A stretch of DNA of 43,565 bases. Source: Methylocystaceae bacterium (GTDB lineage Bacteria > Pseudomonadota > Alphaproteobacteria > Rhizobiales > Beijerinckiaceae). Positions 1-8,853 of the stretch are shown piece after piece. Where the stretch lies: positions 1-43,565 of the forward strand of contig WSXZ01000014.1 of NCBI GenBank assembly GCA_009773555.1, in the 5' to 3' direction. Numbering within the stretch: position 1 is the first letter of the stretch; each line of letters opens with the position of its first letter. The notes under the pieces were generated by a model, which was not told where the DNA came from, did not search any database, and was given only the letters and a program-made list of their open reading frames with translations. The translations under genes and the position numbers were made by a program.

Positions 1-1
1 C

Positions 2-82
2 AGGATCGGCGCGCTGCTGAAGGAGTTCTCGCCGACAGAATGCGCAAACTTCTTCGCCGCCGCGGGATATGAACCGGTTTAA
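2..82 (+). pseudogene. C-terminal end of an IS630-family transposase (cut by window edge)
   Basis: The frame is open from the window edge to a TAA at 80-82 and encodes 26 residues containing FSPTECANFF followed by AAAGY. This matches the usual end of IS630-type transposases, where a 'xxPxECxNYFxxAGY' tail follows the DDE domain. Only the tail is visible, so whether the upstream gene is intact is unknown. The stop lies 13 bases before the stop of the convergent LysR gene. A TA at the LysR stop codon would suit the TA target preference of IS630 elements. Seen: the motif. Known: its association with IS630. Inferred: the element's border near base 93. Confidence 0.6.
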
Positions 83-94
83 GGCGAATCCGCT

Positions 95-1006
95 CTAGAC
101 CAGCCAGTCCCGCGCGCTCTCGAGAATGGCTGCGACGCCCGCGTGCTTGATCTTCCTCTGCGCGGTGATCGCATAGAATCGCTCGCTGACGCCGTCCAGC
201 GTCGCGATATATTTGACGCCATATTGTTCCTCGACCTGAGCGCGGACCGCCGTCGGCGCCATGAAGACGCCGGCGCCCCCCGCCCCGAATGTCTTCAGCA
301 GGGCGCTGTCCTCGACTTCCGCGACGATTTTCGGAAAGAGACTGTTGGCGTCCAGCCATTGGTCGAGCGAACGTCGTAACGCAGTGTTCGACGTCGGCAG
401 TAAGAGCGGCGCGCCGTCGAGACATCGCGGGAAATTCTTCCGGTAGCGCTGCTGCAGTTCGAGCGTCGCAAACGCCGCCACGCCGCATTCGCCGATCGGA
501 TGATTGTAGATCCGCGCATCCGCGGCGCCCGTCGCAGGCCAGTCTGAAAACACGAGATCGACTCCGTGCACTGGCAACTCGGCCAGGAGGCGCTCGGTTT
601 TATCCTCATGACAGACGACTTGATTATGCGCGGCGAGAGCGGGTTCGAGCAGACGATAGATGAGGAGTTTCGGCAGGGCGTTGGAAACGCCGACGCTCAG
701 CCTGACGCTTACCGCCGTCGCTCGATCCTTCAAGGCGCTGCCGAGTTCGCGTCCCAGCGAAAATATTTCGTCGGCGTAATTGAACACCGTGCGTCCGGTT
801 TCGGTCATCACGAGATTGCGGCCTTCCTTGCGGAACAGCTGCGCGCCGATCGACTCCTCGAAAACCGCGATCTGGCCGCTGATCGTCGGCTGCGCCAATC
901 CGAGCTTTTCGCTCGCGCGGGTGACGCCGCCCTCCCGGGCGACGTTCCAGAAGTAGAACAGGTGCTGATAGTTGAGACGTTCATATATCCTTATTTTCAA
1001 TCTCAA
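95..1006 (-). CDS. LysR-family transcriptional regulator, NhaR-like
   Basis: A 303-residue LysR-type regulator. The N-terminal winged helix-turn-helix is at about residues 12-70 (LNYQHLFYFWNVAREGG, then ASEKLGLAQPTISGQI), followed by a linker helix and a substrate-binding domain to the C-terminus (RDWLV). The opening NYQHLFYFW and the length match the NhaR subgroup, whose founding member responds to sodium in enterobacteria; the ligand here is unknown. No ATG is available: the frame opens at TTG (1006), with a second TTG at 1000 preceded by GGGGA, so the start is uncertain by two codons. It is divergent from the small exported protein, carbonic anhydrase and SulP transporter genes with 64 bases between, the classical arrangement for a LysR protein controlling the opposite operon. 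Function as their regulator is inferred. Confidence 0.88.
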   Translation of the reverse strand: MRLKIRIYERLNYQHLFYFWNVAREGGVTRASEKLGLAQPTISGQIAVFEESIGAQLFRKEGRNLVMTETGRTVFNYADEIFSLGRELGSALKDRATAVSVRLSVGVSNALPKLLIYRLLEPALAAHNQVVCHEDKTERLLAELPVHGVDLVFSDWPATGAADARIYNHPIGECGVAAFATLELQQRYRKNFPRCLDGAPLLLPTSNTALRRSLDQWLDANSLFPKIVAEVEDSALLKTFGAGGAGVFMAPTAVRAQVEEQYGVKYIATLDGVSERFYAITAQRKIKHAGVAAILESARDWLV

Positions 1007-1070
1007 TCCCCTGCGCCATCTTTAATGACGTCAGCGTCGCGGCGGCGCTCGACGAAAAGGAGGACAGGCA
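1007..1070. promoter_or_regulatory. Divergent promoter region between the LysR gene and the carbon-uptake operon
   Basis: This 64-base gap must hold the promoter for at least one direction and the expected LysR binding site. It ends in an AGGAGGA ribosome-binding site ahead of the gene at 1071. No convincing T-N11-A palindrome or -35/-10 pair stands out by eye. Confidence 0.4.
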
Positions 1071-1298
1071 ATGGCGCATCGCTCCGCACTCATTGCGCTC
1101 GCCCTGGCCGGTGCGCTGGCGTCGCCCGGATTCGCCACCGCGCGCGAATTCATAGACGGCGCTCCTGGACACTGCCTGCTCTGCGACCTTTTTAGCCAAT
1201 TGCGCAAGCGCAACGCAGAAGCGGATTGCCGACCGCCGACGGCCGACGACGTGAGCGCATCGGAGCAGGCGGATGAAAAAACCGGCGGCCTGAATTGA
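1071..1298 (+). CDS. Small exported protein of unknown function
   Basis: A 75-residue protein with a clear signal peptide: positively charged start, hydrophobic core ALIALALAGALA, and cleavage probably after FATA (about residue 23). The mature part is about 50 residues with a CxxC pair (HCLLCD) and a third cysteine in ADCRPP. A strong AGGAGGA lies six bases ahead of the ATG, which supports a real gene despite its size. It is the first gene of the plus-strand run leading to the beta-carbonic anhydrase, 93 bases upstream of it. I do not recognise the family. The cysteines could bind metal or form a disulphide; a periplasmic role is inferred from the signal peptide only. Confidence 0.6.
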   Translation: MAHRSALIALALAGALASPGFATAREFIDGAPGHCLLCDLFSQLRKRNAEADCRPPTADDVSASEQADEKTGGLN

Positions 1299-1391
1299 CG
1301 CGACCGCCAGAGAGACGCTCGGGCTGTTCTCAATGCGGTTGGAGCGCGCCTTCACCGGCGCAATCTCGCGCATAAGCGATAGGAGCTCAAG

Positions 1392-2066
1392 GTGCAGCGG
1401 TTGATCGAAGGCCTACACCACTTCCAGTCGCAGGTGTTCGGTAGCCAGCGTGACTTGTTCGAACGCCTCGCGCAGGGCCAGGCGCCGGAGACGCTGTTCA
1501 TCACCTGCGCCGATTCCCGCATCGACCCCTGCCTGATCACCCAGTCGGCGCCTGGAGACCTTTTCATCCTGCGTAACGCCGGCAATCTCGTCCCGCCATA
1601 CGGCGCCGTGCGCGGCGGCGAAGCGGCGACCATCGAATTCGCGATTGCTGGCCTTGGCGTCAAGGACATCATCGTGTGCGGCCACTCGCACTGCGGGGCG
1701 ATGAAGGGCCTGCTCAATCCGCCCCCCGCCGCAGCCTTTCCCGCGCTGAGCGACTGGCTGTCGCACGCCGAAGCCACACGGCGCATCATGAACGAAAAAT
1801 ACGCGGACAGAACCGGGTCCGAACAGCTCAACGTCGCCATTCAGGAGAATGTGCTCGCGCAACTCGAAAACTTGCGCACGCATCCTGTCGTCGCCTCCGC
1901 CCTCGCTCAGGACAAACTGAGGCTGCATGGCTGGGTCTACAAGATCGAGACAGGCGAAGTCTTTGTTTACGATCCCGCGACGCGCCAATTCGCACTCGCG
2001 CCGGCGCCGGCGGAAATGCCTGCGCGCGAAGAAGAAGAAAGAGAACGCGTCAGCGTCGAGGTTTGA
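1392..2066 (+). CDS. Beta-class carbonic anhydrase
   Basis: A 224-residue enzyme that interconverts CO2 and bicarbonate. The zinc ligands of the beta class are visible: CADSR (Cys39, with the Asp41/Arg43 dyad) and HSHCGAMKG (His98 and Cys101). The NAGN motif follows at about residue 62. Length is normal for the family. There is no signal peptide, so it is cytoplasmic. The start is GTG, preceded by AGGAGCTC. Forty-eight bases downstream begins a SulP-family transporter. Beta-carbonic anhydrase with SulP is a recurring pair in bacteria and suggests supply or trapping of inorganic carbon. Family assignment is secure; the partnership with the transporter is inferred from position. Confidence 0.95.
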   Translation: MQRLIEGLHHFQSQVFGSQRDLFERLAQGQAPETLFITCADSRIDPCLITQSAPGDLFILRNAGNLVPPYGAVRGGEAATIEFAIAGLGVKDIIVCGHSHCGAMKGLLNPPPAAAFPALSDWLSHAEATRRIMNEKYADRTGSEQLNVAIQENVLAQLENLRTHPVVASALAQDKLRLHGWVYKIETGEVFVYDPATRQFALAPAPAEMPAREEEERERVSVEV

Positions 2067-2114
2067 CGTCGCGCCGCTTCCGTCGAATGCGCCAAACCAT
2101 AAGAGGATGCGAAA

Positions 2115-3680
2115 ATGTCTTTAGAAGTTGATGTCGCGCCTTCTCGCTTCTCGGCGATCAAGGACGACGTCTTCGCTTCCGTCGTCGTGCTGCTCGTGGC
2201 CCTTCCCTTGTCCATGGGTCTCGCGCTCGTCGCCGGCTTTCCCTTCGAGAACGCCGCCGCCGTCGGCCTCATCAGCGGCGTCATCGGCGGCATCGTCGTC
2301 GGCATGCTTTCGGGCTGTCCCCTGCAAGTGAGCGGCGCGGCGAATGGCGCGGCCGTGATGGCCGCCGTGTTCATTAAGGACCTCGGCTTCGAGGTCTTCG
2401 GGCTCATCGTGATAATGTCGGGCGTGATTCAGATTGCGGCCGGCGCCCTGCGGTTCGGACCGGTGTTCCGGGCGGTCGCGCCGGCGCTGATTCAGGGCAT
2501 GCTCGCCGGAATCGGCTTGCTGATTTTCGCGTCGCAATTTCACGTGATGGTTGACGATACGCCGCCCGGGACGGGACAGGAGTTTGGCGGCGTCGTCAAT
2601 CTCTGGTCGCTGCCGGTCGCCGTTTGGAAGGGTCTGACGATGGAGGCGCACCAATCCGCCGCCCTGATCGGACTGCTCACGGTCGCCGTAATTCTCTCGT
2701 GGCGCCGCTGGGCGCCGAGATGGCTGTCCTTTCTCCCGGCCCCGCTCATCGGCGTCGGCCTGGCGACGGCGGCCGCGGCGTTCTTTGGCCTGGACATCAA
2801 ATATGTCCCAGCGCCGGACGATCTTTTGGCTGCGGTGAATTTGCCGACAACGCACACCCTTGGCCGGATCGGCGACGGCGCGCTGTGGGCGGCGGCGTTG
2901 TCGCTCGCGTTCGTTTCGAGCGCGGAATCGCTTCTGACGGCGACCGCCGTCGATGCGATGCAGCGCCGCACGCCGCGAACCCGCTACAACAGGGAACTGA
3001 TCGCGCAGGGCGTCGGCAATTTCCTTTGCGGAATTCTTGGCGTGCTGCCCATATCGGGCGTCATCGTGCGCAGTTCGGCCAATGTCACCGCGGGGGGGCG
3101 CACGAGACTCTCGACCGTGCTGCATGGCCTGTGGATTCTGCTGTTCATCACCCTCGCGCCCGACGTGCTCCGCATCATCCCCGTGGCGAGCCTCGCGGCA
3201 GTGCTGGTCTACGCGGGCATCAATCTGATCAATCTCGGATTCGCGCGCTTTCTCTGGGGTCAGGACCGTATCGAGACCGGCATCTACGCGGCGACGTTCG
3301 CGACGGTGGTCGCGACCGACGTACTAACCGGCATTGCGGTTGGCGTCGGTCTGGCGGTCGCGCGCTTGCTCTACACCTTCTCGCATCTCAACATCCGCAG
3401 GGAACAGATCAACGGCATGACCGTGATCCACCTGGAGGGCGCCGCGACTTTCATACGGCTGCCGCAGCTCGCCGCCGCTTTCGAATCCCTGCCGCGGGGC
3501 GCGCGCCTCCATGTGCATCTCAACGAGCTGAAGTATATCGATCACGCCTGTCTCGATCTGCTCGCGAGCTGGGACGAGCAACTTCGCAGCGACGGCGGCG
3601 AACTGGTGCTCGATTGGGATGCGCTGCACGGCCTGTTCCGGGAGCGGGCGCGTCCCACGCCAACATCAGTCGCGGCCTGA
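2115..3680 (+). CDS. SulP-family anion transporter with STAS domain (candidate bicarbonate transporter)
   Basis: A 521-residue inner-membrane protein. The SulP core has many hydrophobic segments, beginning around residues 20-60 with the family's ALPLSMGLALVAG signature. A C-terminal STAS domain runs from about 430 to 515 (HVHLNELKYIDHACLDLL). SulP proteins carry bicarbonate (BicA), sulfate or dicarboxylates, and sequence alone does not settle the substrate. The adjoining carbonic anhydrase favours bicarbonate. The ATG is preceded by AAGAGGAT and lies 48 bases after the anhydrase stop, consistent with one transcript. A perfect 22-bp hairpin 14 bases after the stop could terminate it. Confidence 0.92.
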   Translation: MSLEVDVAPSRFSAIKDDVFASVVVLLVALPLSMGLALVAGFPFENAAAVGLISGVIGGIVVGMLSGCPLQVSGAANGAAVMAAVFIKDLGFEVFGLIVIMSGVIQIAAGALRFGPVFRAVAPALIQGMLAGIGLLIFASQFHVMVDDTPPGTGQEFGGVVNLWSLPVAVWKGLTMEAHQSAALIGLLTVAVILSWRRWAPRWLSFLPAPLIGVGLATAAAAFFGLDIKYVPAPDDLLAAVNLPTTHTLGRIGDGALWAAALSLAFVSSAESLLTATAVDAMQRRTPRTRYNRELIAQGVGNFLCGILGVLPISGVIVRSSANVTAGGRTRLSTVLHGLWILLFITLAPDVLRIIPVASLAAVLVYAGINLINLGFARFLWGQDRIETGIYAATFATVVATDVLTGIAVGVGLAVARLLYTFSHLNIRREQINGMTVIHLEGAATFIRLPQLAAAFESLPRGARLHVHLNELKYIDHACLDLLASWDEQLRSDGGELVLDWDALHGLFRERARPTPTSVAA

Positions 3681-3694
3681 TCTATCGTCTCTAG

Positions 3695-3744
3695 AGCAGG
3701 TTCTCATCGAAAAAGTTGACAGACTTTTTCGATGAGAACCTGCT
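3695..3744. repeat. Perfect 22-bp inverted repeat with 6-base loop
   Basis: The arms at 3695-3716 and 3723-3744 are exact reverse complements; the left arm begins AGCAGGTTCTCATCG and the loop is TGACAG. It lies just downstream of the SulP gene and before the broken DUF2490 gene. Uninterrupted stems of this length resemble intergenic palindromic repeats seen in alphaproteobacterial genomes. It could act as a transcript end or stabiliser, but no clear T-run follows the right arm. Confidence 0.85.
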
Positions 3745-3839
3745 TCAGCATTATGATTTTGAGCGCGTCCTGTGGCGTTTGACAGATCTGAGAGGAGTCG
3801 CTCCAATGCGCAGGGTGCTCGATTTCCACGGAGACGGCG

Positions 3840-4569
3840 GTGTCAGCGGCGACACTTCAAAGGACGAGGCGGCTCGCCGTTTGCGGCGGGTCCTTGCTCG
3901 GAATTTTCGCGCCGGTCGCCCCGGCGGCGGCTGTCGACGAAGATTTCAGGATCTGGGAAAACGTCACCACCATCGCCAAGCTCGGCTCGATTGATCCAAG
4001 TCTCGAAAAATGGCGGCTGTGGCTGGAAAGCCAGGGACGCTTTCGGAACGATGGCGCCACCGCCGATCAGGCGCTGGGGCGCGCCGGCGTCGGCTATGCG
4101 CTATCCGACAAGGCCAGCCTGTGGCTCGGCTACGCGCATATCGCGACCTTTCCGCAAGACGCCAAAACGCAACATGAAAATCGGATCTGGCAGCAGGTCC
4201 TGCTGACCGACAAGGCCGCCTTCGGCGACCTGTGAGCAACGCTTCATTCAGAACGTGAACACCGTCGAATGGCGCCTGCGCCAATTTGTGCGCTTTTCGC
4301 ATCCGCTCTGGGAAAACGCTCCCTTGAGCCTCGTGCTCTGGGATGAAGTGTTTGTGCGGCTGAATTCAACGTCGCCTACAACGCGGTTCGGCTTCGACCA
4401 GAATCGCGGCTTCGCCGGCCTTGGCTACAGTTTCAGCGAGAAGGCGCGCGTGGAGATCGGCTATATGAACCAGCTCATCCAATCGCGCGTCGTCTCGCGG
4501 CGCGAGCAGAAGTTCGATCACCGGATCTCCTCAACCTGTAGCGCGCCGTCAGCGCGCGACGCCTTTTAA
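3840..4569 (+). pseudogene. DUF2490-type outer-membrane beta-barrel-like protein, frameshifted
   Basis: Two adjoining frames together spell one DUF2490-like protein. The first (GTG at 3840, stop at 4233-4235) gives a signal peptide ending near APAAA, then EDFRIWENV and alternating beta-strand-like sequence with RAGVGYALS and LWLGYAHI, breaking off at AAFGDL. The second frame resumes at 4234 with EQRFIQNVNTVEWRLRQFVRF and runs to 4569 with FAGLGYSFS and VEIGYMNQ. Family members normally have 'LRTRLEQRF' across this point, so the codons between L and E are missing and the frame is shifted. The 3' end overlaps the convergent carboxylase gene by four bases. Either real decay or an assembly error. 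The function of DUF2490 proteins is not established. Confidence 0.7.
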
Positions 4570-6575
4570 GCGAACTCCATGATCACGGCGTCGACCGCAA
4601 GACTGTCGCCGGCCTTCGCCAGGATCTTCTTCACGGTCACGTCGCGCTCGGCGCGCAGCACGTTCTCCATTTTCATGGCTTCGACCATGCACAAAGCCTC
4701 TCCGGCCTTGACTTCCTGACCTTCCGTGACGTCGACGGTCTTCACCAGGCCGGGCATCGGACACAACAGGTGCTTGGAGGCGCCGGCGTCTTTTTTCTTC
4801 GGCATGAAGGCGACAAGTTCCGCCTCGCGCTTGGTGTAGACGCGCGCCGTGACGTCGACGCCCTGATGCGACAGCCCATAGCCGTTGAGGATGGGCCGCG
4901 CCTGCACATAGACCGTGCGGCCGTCGACATCGCCTTCGAGCACGAGTTCGCCCGGACGCCACTGGGTCGAAACGCGATGGGCGCGCTGATCGCCCTCGGC
5001 GAAACGCACGATCAGCGCCTCGCCTTGCGCCTCGACGCAGACGTCGAATCTCTGCTCGCCGAGCATGCACACGCGTTCGCGCTCGAATTCGACCGGCCTT
5101 CCGCCGCGCAGCTGCCCCGAGATCTTGCGTTTGCGCTCATTGCCGATGTGGTCCATGAGCGTCGCGATCGCGGCAAGCGTGTGCGCCAGATCTCCGCGAG
5201 GCTCGGGCGACGAAAATCCGTCCGGATATTCTTCGCTGATAAAGCCCGTCGAGAGATTGCCTGAGCGCCAGCGCGGGCTCTGCATGAGCGACGACAGAAA
5301 CGGAATGTTGTGGCGGATTCCATCGATCACAAAGCGATCGAGCGCGTCGGCCTGCGCCACGATCGCCCGAAGGCGGTCCGGCGCATGCGTCACCAGCTTG
5401 GCGATCATCGGATCGTAGTGGATCGAGATTTCGCGGCCTTCGGTGACGCCGGTGTCGTTGCGCACCGTAACGCCGCCTTCGCGCTTCTCTTCCGGCGGCC
5501 GGTATTTGACCAGTCGCCCAACCGAGGGCAGGAAGTTGCGCGTGGGGTCCTCGGCATAAATACGGCTCTCGACCGCCCAGCCGTTGATCTTGACGTTTTC
5601 CTGCTTGAGTTGCAGCGGCTCGCCCGCCGCGACGCGGATCATCTGCTCGACAAGATCGATGCCGGTGATGAGCTCCGTCACCGGATGCTCGACCTGCAGG
5701 CGGGTGTTCATTTCAAGGAAGTAGAAGCTCTTGTCCTGACCGGCGACGAATTCGACCGTGCCCGCCGAATCATAGTTCACGGCCCTGGCGAGCGCGACGG
5801 CCTGAGCGCCCATTTCGCGACGAGTCTTCTCGTCCAGCAGCGGCGACGGCGCTTCTTCAATCACCTTTTGATTGCGCCGCTGAATGGAACATTCGCGCTC
5901 GTTCAGGTAGATGACATTGCCGTGCTTGTCGCCGAGCACCTGAATTTCGATGTGGCGCGGATTGACGATGAATTTCTCGACGAAGACGCGGTCGTCGCCG
6001 AAGGAAGACGCCGCCTCCGAACGCGCGCGCGTGAAACCTTCGATCACTTCGGCGTCGGTGAAAGCGACGCGCATGCCCTTGCCGCCGCCGCCAGCCGACG
6101 CTTTCAGCATCACCGGATAGCCGATGTCCCTGGCGATCGTAACGGCCTCTTCGGCGTTCTCGATGACGCCAAGGTAGCCGGGCACGACGCTGACATTGGC
6201 GGCTGAGGCGAATTTCTTCGACTCGATCTTGTCGCCCATCGCCTCGATGGCGCGAATATTGGGGCCGATGAAAACGATATTCGCCTCGGCGAGCGCATTG
6301 GCGAAGGCGGCGCGCTCGGACAAAAAGCCATAGCCCGGATGCACCGCTTCGGCGCCGGTTTCCTTACAGGCGGCGACGATCTTATCGATCAGCAGATAGG
6401 ACTGGGCGGCGGGCGGCGGGCCGAGACGGACGGCCTCGTCGGCCATTTCGACATGCAACGCGTCGGCGTCGGCGTCGGAATAGACGGCGACGGTTGCAAG
6501 TCCCATGCGCTTCGCCGTCTTAATGATGCGACAAGCGATCTCGCCGCGATTGGCGATTAGAATTTTGCGAAACAT
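4566..6575 (-). CDS. pccA: Biotin-dependent acyl-CoA carboxylase alpha subunit (propionyl-CoA carboxylase type)
   Basis: A 669-residue biotin carboxylase plus biotin-carrier fusion. It opens with FRKILIANRGEIACRII, typical of biotin carboxylases. The ATP-grasp glycine loop is at about residues 160-170 (KASAGGGGKGMR), followed by NTRLQVEHPVTE. After a linker domain comes the biotinyl domain with EAMKMEN, where Lys635 is the biotin site. The start is placed at the ATG at 6575 because it gives the usual family N-terminus; a TTG nine codons upstream is also open. It would carboxylate propionyl-CoA to methylmalonyl-CoA together with a beta subunit that is not in this window. An acetyl-CoA or methylcrotonyl-CoA paralogue is possible, but the length and the middle domain favour PccA. 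Confidence 0.9.
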   Translation of the reverse strand: MFRKILIANRGEIACRIIKTAKRMGLATVAVYSDADADALHVEMADEAVRLGPPPAAQSYLLIDKIVAACKETGAEAVHPGYGFLSERAAFANALAEANIVFIGPNIRAIEAMGDKIESKKFASAANVSVVPGYLGVIENAEEAVTIARDIGYPVMLKASAGGGGKGMRVAFTDAEVIEGFTRARSEAASSFGDDRVFVEKFIVNPRHIEIQVLGDKHGNVIYLNERECSIQRRNQKVIEEAPSPLLDEKTRREMGAQAVALARAVNYDSAGTVEFVAGQDKSFYFLEMNTRLQVEHPVTELITGIDLVEQMIRVAAGEPLQLKQENVKINGWAVESRIYAEDPTRNFLPSVGRLVKYRPPEEKREGGVTVRNDTGVTEGREISIHYDPMIAKLVTHAPDRLRAIVAQADALDRFVIDGIRHNIPFLSSLMQSPRWRSGNLSTGFISEEYPDGFSSPEPRGDLAHTLAAIATLMDHIGNERKRKISGQLRGGRPVEFERERVCMLGEQRFDVCVEAQGEALIVRFAEGDQRAHRVSTQWRPGELVLEGDVDGRTVYVQARPILNGYGLSHQGVDVTARVYTKREAELVAFMPKKKDAGASKHLLCPMPGLVKTVDVTEGQEVKAGEALCMVEAMKMENVLRAERDVTVKKILAKAGDSLAVDAVIMEFA

Positions 6576-6650
6576 GCGCGCCCCAGTGCCCCAATCCCTC
6601 AAGCAATTGGCGCCGGACGCTCAGAAAACGCGGCCGACACCCTTCAGCGT

Positions 6651-7286
6651 TTATCGCTTGGCGTCGCTCTCGTCGTCAGGCCGTCGCTCCTGAACGGCGT
6701 CGACGATTCCGAAATGCCGCGCCTCTTCCGCCGACATGAAATGATCGCGGTCAAGCGTGTGCTCGATCGTCTCATAATCCTTGCCCGTGTGACGGACATA
6801 GATGTCATTGAGGCGCTTTTTGACTTTCAGAATGTCTTCCGCATGGCGCTGGATATCCGACGCCTGACCCTGAAAGCCGCCGGACGGCTGGTGAAGCATC
6901 ACGCGCGCGTTCGGGAGCGCATAACGCAGACCGGCGGCGCCCGCGGCCAGCAGAAGCGAGCCCATCGACGCCGCCTGCCCCACGCAAAGCGTCGAAACCT
7001 TCGGCTTGATGAACTGAATCGTGTCGTAGATGGCGAGGCCGGACGTCACCACGCCGCCCGGCGAATTGATGTAGAGCGAGATTTCCTTTTTGGGGTTCTC
7101 GGACTCCAGAAACAACAGCTGCGCGATGATGACCGACGCCATGTGATCTTCGATCGGCCCGGTGATGAAAATGATGCGCTCGCGCAGCAGGCGGGAATAG
7201 ATGTCGAAACCGCGCTCGCCGCGCGAAGTGTTCTCGATCACCTGTGGGATCAGATATTGGCTGTAGTTTTCGATTGGGTCGCGCAT
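6651..7286 (-). CDS. clpP: ATP-dependent Clp protease proteolytic subunit
   Basis: A 211-residue ClpP. The serine-protease triad is visible: Ser107 in GQAASMGS, His132 in MLHQPSGG and Asp181 in DRDHFMS. The start at the ATG 7286 gives the usual N-terminus [18 protein letters not shown]; the frame is open upstream but with low-complexity sequence. ClpP forms a tetradecameric chamber that degrades unfolded or tagged proteins fed by ClpX or ClpA. Trigger factor lies 207 bases upstream on the same strand, the usual alphaproteobacterial order, but the gene that follows is a carboxylase subunit rather than clpX. Confidence 0.97.
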   Translation of the reverse strand: MRDPIENYSQYLIPQVIENTSRGERGFDIYSRLLRERIIFITGPIEDHMASVIIAQLLFLESENPKKEISLYINSPGGVVTSGLAIYDTIQFIKPKVSTLCVGQAASMGSLLLAAGAAGLRYALPNARVMLHQPSGGFQGQASDIQRHAEDILKVKKRLNDIYVRHTGKDYETIEHTLDRDHFMSAEEARHFGIVDAVQERRPDDESDAKR

Positions 7287-7493
7287 CGCGTATCGCCTCT
7301 GTGGTCCGGCGGAGGCGGATGCGCCTGCGCCGGGAACTCTTGACCCGTCATATATCTGCGCCCGCGCCGGACGCAAAGACTCGATTGCGGCCGTCACGCC
7401 ACGATCTCCGCAGCGCGCCGTGCGCATGAGCCTGAGATGCCGGATTTCCTCGCGGCGCGCCGCCGCCTGCGGGGAAGGCGGCCGGACGACAGA

Positions 7494-8777
7494 CTATTCC
7501 TCGTCTTCCTTGAACAGCTCTGCGCGGGAGACGGTCTTGTCGGCGATCTTGATCAGCTTGGAGAGGTGGTCGACGACGCGCTCCTCGTAGATCGGGGCGC
7601 GGAGCTGGGCGAGGGCCTGCTCATTGTTGCGGTAATAGTCCCAAACCGCCTTCTCCTGGCCTGGGAACATGCGCGCCCGCTCGACCAAAGCGTCGGTCAG
7701 ATCCTTTTCGTCCACCTTCACGTCGGCGCTTTTGCCGATCTCGGCCAGAACCAGCCCCAACCGCACGCGTCGTTCGGCGATCTTGCGGAACTCGGCCTTC
7801 GTCTCTTCCTCCGTCTTGCCGTCTTCGGCGACGGGTTGGCCCGCCCGCTGGCTTTCCTGCTCGTGCTGGCCCCAGATATTGGCGAATTCCTGCGCGACGA
7901 GGCTCTCCGGCAGCTCAAAGGAATAGCGTCTGTCGAGCGCGTCGAGGAGCGCGCGCTTCATCTTTTCGCGCGACGCCTTGTCGAAATCGGCTTCGAGATT
8001 GCCGCGAACGGCGGTCTTCATCGCCTCGAGCGACTCGAAGCCGTATTTCTTGGCGAGCTCCTCGTCGAGCCCGAGCGTCTTTGGCGCCGCAACGGCCTTG
8101 ACCGTCACGTCGAACTCGGCGTCCTTCCCCGCGAGCTGCTTGGCGGCATAGTCCTCGGGGAACCGGACCTTGACGACCGGCTGGTCGCCGGCGGCGGCGC
8201 CCTCGAGCTGCTCCTCGAAACCGGGAATGAAGGTTCCGGCGCCCAGCACCAGATCGACGTCCCCGCCCGCGCCGCCCTCAAAGGGCTCGCCGTCGAGCTT
8301 GCCGGTGAAATCGATCGTCAGCCTGTCGCCCTTCTCCGCCCTGGTCCCTTCGGGCCTGGCCTCGAATTCCTGAGCACGATCGGCGAGAGACTGCAGCGCC
8401 TTCTCGATATCGTCCTCGGCGACTTCGGCGACGGGACGCTCCAGGGAGATGTCGTCGAAGGCGCCGATGTCGAACTTCGGCAGCGTTTCGAAGGTGACGA
8501 CATAGGAGAAATCGCCCTCTGCCGTTAGCGCGCGCTCGACTTCCTCCTGCCCGCCGGGGTCGTTAACCGCCTCCTGCAACACGTCGCTCATGATGCTCTT
8601 TCCGTAGAGCTTCTTGAGATGGCCAATCGGCGCCTTGCCGGGGCGAAATCCCTTGATCTGACTTTTCGCCTGAATCTCGCTGAGCTGAGCGGCGAGCTTG
8701 GCGGCGAGTTCGCCGGCCGGCAGAACCACCTTGTATTCCTGCTTCAAGCCCTGCGAGGAGGTCTGCGTTACTTGCAT
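7494..8777 (-). CDS. tig: Trigger factor, ribosome-associated chaperone and prolyl isomerase
   Basis: A 427-residue protein with the three trigger-factor parts. The N-terminal ribosome-binding domain carries the loop around GFRPGKAP (residues 43-50). A central FKBP-type isomerase domain follows (EKGDRLTIDFTGKLDGEPF, about 155-173). The rest is the helical C-terminal chaperone domain, with an acidic tail ELFKEDEE. The start is the ATG at 8777 (MQVTQTSSQGLKQEY). It binds near the exit tunnel and shields nascent chains. It sits between tRNA-Leu and clpP on the same strand, a conserved alphaproteobacterial neighbourhood. Confidence 0.97.
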   Translation of the reverse strand: MQVTQTSSQGLKQEYKVVLPAGELAAKLAAQLSEIQAKSQIKGFRPGKAPIGHLKKLYGKSIMSDVLQEAVNDPGGQEEVERALTAEGDFSYVVTFETLPKFDIGAFDDISLERPVAEVAEDDIEKALQSLADRAQEFEARPEGTRAEKGDRLTIDFTGKLDGEPFEGGAGGDVDLVLGAGTFIPGFEEQLEGAAAGDQPVVKVRFPEDYAAKQLAGKDAEFDVTVKAVAAPKTLGLDEELAKKYGFESLEAMKTAVRGNLEADFDKASREKMKRALLDALDRRYSFELPESLVAQEFANIWGQHEQESQRAGQPVAEDGKTEEETKAEFRKIAERRVRLGLVLAEIGKSADVKVDEKDLTDALVERARMFPGQEKAVWDYYRNNEQALAQLRAPIYEERVVDHLSKLIKIADKTVSRAELFKEDEE

Positions 8778-8853
8778 CTCGATTAGCCTTCTTAATGACT
8801 GCGACGTCGCCGGCGCGCGACGACGATTATGCAACTGCCACGGTAGGCGGCTC

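Noticed and set aside
2121-3125. 334-codon minus-strand frame opposite the SulP gene
   Set aside because: Highly charged, repetitive Arg/Asp/Glu translation, typical of the antisense of hydrophobic membrane-protein codons.
7437-8528. 363-codon open frame on the plus strand opposite tig
   Set aside because: It lies fully antisense to trigger factor, whose motifs are clear; long antisense frames are expected at this GC content.
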